From NCBI RefSeq assembly GCF_036231945.1, contig NZ_CP109599.1:744001-808000 (forward strand): 64,000 nucleotides of DNA. The letters are read 5' to 3'. Position numbers and translations under genes: made by a program. How positions within the stretch are numbered: position 1 is the first letter of the stretch; each line of letters starts with the position of its first letter. Positions 62,880-64,000 of the stretch are shown here, piece after piece. Under the pieces are notes generated by a model. The model was not told the DNA's origin and made no database searches. It worked only from the letters and a program-made list of their open reading frames with translations. The stretch is from Streptomyces sp. NBC_01429 (lineage in GTDB: Bacteria; Actinomycetota; Actinomycetes; Streptomycetales; Streptomycetaceae).

Positions 62880-63862
62880 CGGACCGTCTCCCCGTCCAGC
62901 AGCCCTTCGGCGCGCAGCTCGGCCCACAGGTCGTCGGGGACGGTACGCTCCGCCAGCGCGACCGCGTCCCGTATCTCCGCCGCCGAGCGCGCGCCGACCA
63001 GGACACTGGCGACGGCCGGATGGCGCAGCGGGTAGCACAGGGCCGCCGCGCGCAGCGGGATGCCGTGGCGCCGGGTGACGGCGTCCATGCGCAGGGCCCG
63101 GTCGAGCAGGGCGGGCGGGGCCGCGGTGTAGTCGTAGGTCGCGCCGGGGCGCGGGTCGGCCAGCAGCCCGGAGTTGAAGACTCCGCCGACGACGACGCTC
63201 CTGCCGCGCGCGGTCGCCTCGGGGAGCAGCTCGGTGAGCGCCGACTGGTCGAGCAGGGTGAACCGTCCGGCGCACAGGACGACATCGGCGTCGGTGTCGC
63301 GCAGGAAGCGGGTGAGCATCGCTGTCTGGTTCATCCCGGCGCCGATCGCCCCGACGACGCCTTCGGCGCGCAGCCGCTCCAGGGCCGGATACGCCTGCCG
63401 GAAGGCCGCTTCCGCGTGGTCGTCGGGGTCGTGGAGATAGACGATGTCGATCCGGTCGAGGCCGGTGCGCTCCAGGCTCTCCTCGACGCTGCGCCGTACC
63501 CCGTCGGCGCTGAAGTCCCAGACCCGGCGGTGGGTGGCCGGTACGGCGAAGCCGTGGTCGAGGTCGTCAGCGACGGGTGCGGCGCCGGCCGCGACGGGTT
63601 CGAGGAGCCGGCCTGCCTTGGTGGAGACGGTGAACTCGTCCCGGGGCCGGTCGCGCAGCGCCTCGCCGAGCCGCCGCTCGGAGAGCCCGAGGCCGTAGTG
63701 GGGCGCGGTGTCGAAGTACCGGATACCGGCGTCCCAGGCGGCGTCGACGGCGGCCGCGGCCTGCTCGGGGGCGAGCGGGGCGTAGAGGTTGCCCGTCCCG
63801 GCCGCCCCGAAGGACAGTTCCGTCACCCCGACCGCGCTGTGTCCGAGCGTGGTGTGCCGCAT
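62876..63862 (-). CDS. Aldo/keto reductase, probable fucose/aldose 1-dehydrogenase
   Basis: A 328-residue AKR with the tetrad Asp and Tyr in YFDTAPHYGLGLSERRLG (about 50), Lys in VSTKAGRL and His in VYLHDPDD. The sequence style matches D-threo-aldose / L-fucose 1-dehydrogenases. GGGAGG six bases before this ATG is preferred over an ATG 11 codons upstream. With the coupled lactonase downstream it fits the non-phosphorylating L-fucose (or similar) route. Upstream genes of the pathway, if any, lie beyond the window. Confidence 0.9.
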   Translation of the reverse strand: MRHTTLGHSAVGVTELSFGAAGTGNLYAPLAPEQAAAAVDAAWDAGIRYFDTAPHYGLGLSERRLGEALRDRPRDEFTVSTKAGRLLEPVAAGAAPVADDLDHGFAVPATHRRVWDFSADGVRRSVEESLERTGLDRIDIVYLHDPDDHAEAAFRQAYPALERLRAEGVVGAIGAGMNQTAMLTRFLRDTDADVVLCAGRFTLLDQSALTELLPEATARGRSVVVGGVFNSGLLADPRPGATYDYTAAPPALLDRALRMDAVTRRHGIPLRAAALCYPLRHPAVASVLVGARSAAEIRDAVALAERTVPDDLWAELRAEGLLDGETVR

Positions 63863-63898
63863 CCGTGGCCTCCCGAGGTGTGTGTACCGGATCATGAC

Positions 63899-63906
63899 GA
63901 ATATTC
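63899..63906. promoter_or_regulatory. AT-rich palindrome upstream of the sugar oxidation operon
   Basis: GAATATTC is a perfect palindrome in an AT-rich patch flanked by two CATG sequences, 37 bases before the aldo/keto reductase start. It may be part of an operator or the promoter; the evidence is short. Confidence 0.35.
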
Positions 63907-64000
63907 ATGCACCGGCCCGACCCGTCAACACCTCTGCGGGCACTGCCGCTCACGGGTGCGGGCCCGGCGGGCCGACATGTCGCTTTCAGCCGGTCACGTG

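Overview
The window is high-GC actinobacterial DNA with Streptomyces-type codon use (third positions almost all G or C). It carries several Streptomyces markers: an ergothioneine egtABCD operon, an rmdA-type c-di-GMP gene, an SCO0930-family lipoprotein, a class F sortase and LysX. From memory, the order egt - ornithine-lipid acyltransferases - sdh - LysR - rmdA - SCO0930-like lipoprotein resembles the S. coelicolor SCO0910-SCO0935 neighbourhood. About 53 protein genes are supported. I see no rRNA, tRNA, CRISPR array or intact mobile element.

Layout. (1) 0-14 kb is an accessory nonribosomal peptide locus. A three-module NRPS (C-A-T, C-A-T, C-A-T-TE), an MbtH-like protein and a DrrAB-type ABC exporter run leftward. 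A small secreted protein with two NFCLLAxC repeats is divergent from the NRPS. (2) 14-20 kb holds two leftward secreted glycoside hydrolases, a GH78 alpha-L-rhamnosidase and an endoglycoceramidase-like GH5, with operator-like palindromes upstream of each. (3) 20-26 kb holds a WYL regulator with a divergent DinB protein, half of an MFS transporter, a flavin disulfide oxidoreductase divergent from a thioredoxin, a PemK/MazF-like protein and a PARG-type macrodomain protein. (4) 26-39 kb is conserved metabolism: egtABCD, the ornithine-lipid pair (OlsB/OlsA-like), an orphan sugar-binding lipoprotein, dodecin, an LLM oxidoreductase and sdhCAB with a divergent LysR gene. (5) 39-49 kb holds rmdA with a coupled methyltransferase, the SCO0930-like lipoprotein, a proline-rich secreted protein, a DUF4239 membrane protein, two convergent surface proteins, a class F sortase and a polysaccharide deacetylase. 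(6) 49-64 kb holds lysX, a universal stress protein, a CapA-family lipoprotein, an ECF sigma factor with a convergent zinc-finger protein, a coupled LytTR regulator / small membrane protein / solute symporter / LytS kinase set, an orphan anti-sigma factor, an Fpg/Nei glycosylase, a hydrolase and the start of a fucose-type sugar oxidation operon.

How the parts connect. The NRPS, MbtH and exporter genes read as one biosynthesis-and-export unit. The A domains share a specificity pocket that looks the same in all three modules, so a product with three identical or very similar residues is likely, capped by an acyl or aryl group supplied from elsewhere. Several operons show ATGA/GTGA overlaps that imply translational coupling. 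Several promoters appear to drive leaderless mRNAs, with a TANNNT box 6-8 nt before the start codon. The most novel-looking items are the homo-modular NRPS with its divergent FCLLAxC peptide, the sortase locus whose likely substrates lack LPXTG, the ECF sigma gene overlapping a domain-only zinc-finger protein, and the kinase-regulator-transporter block.
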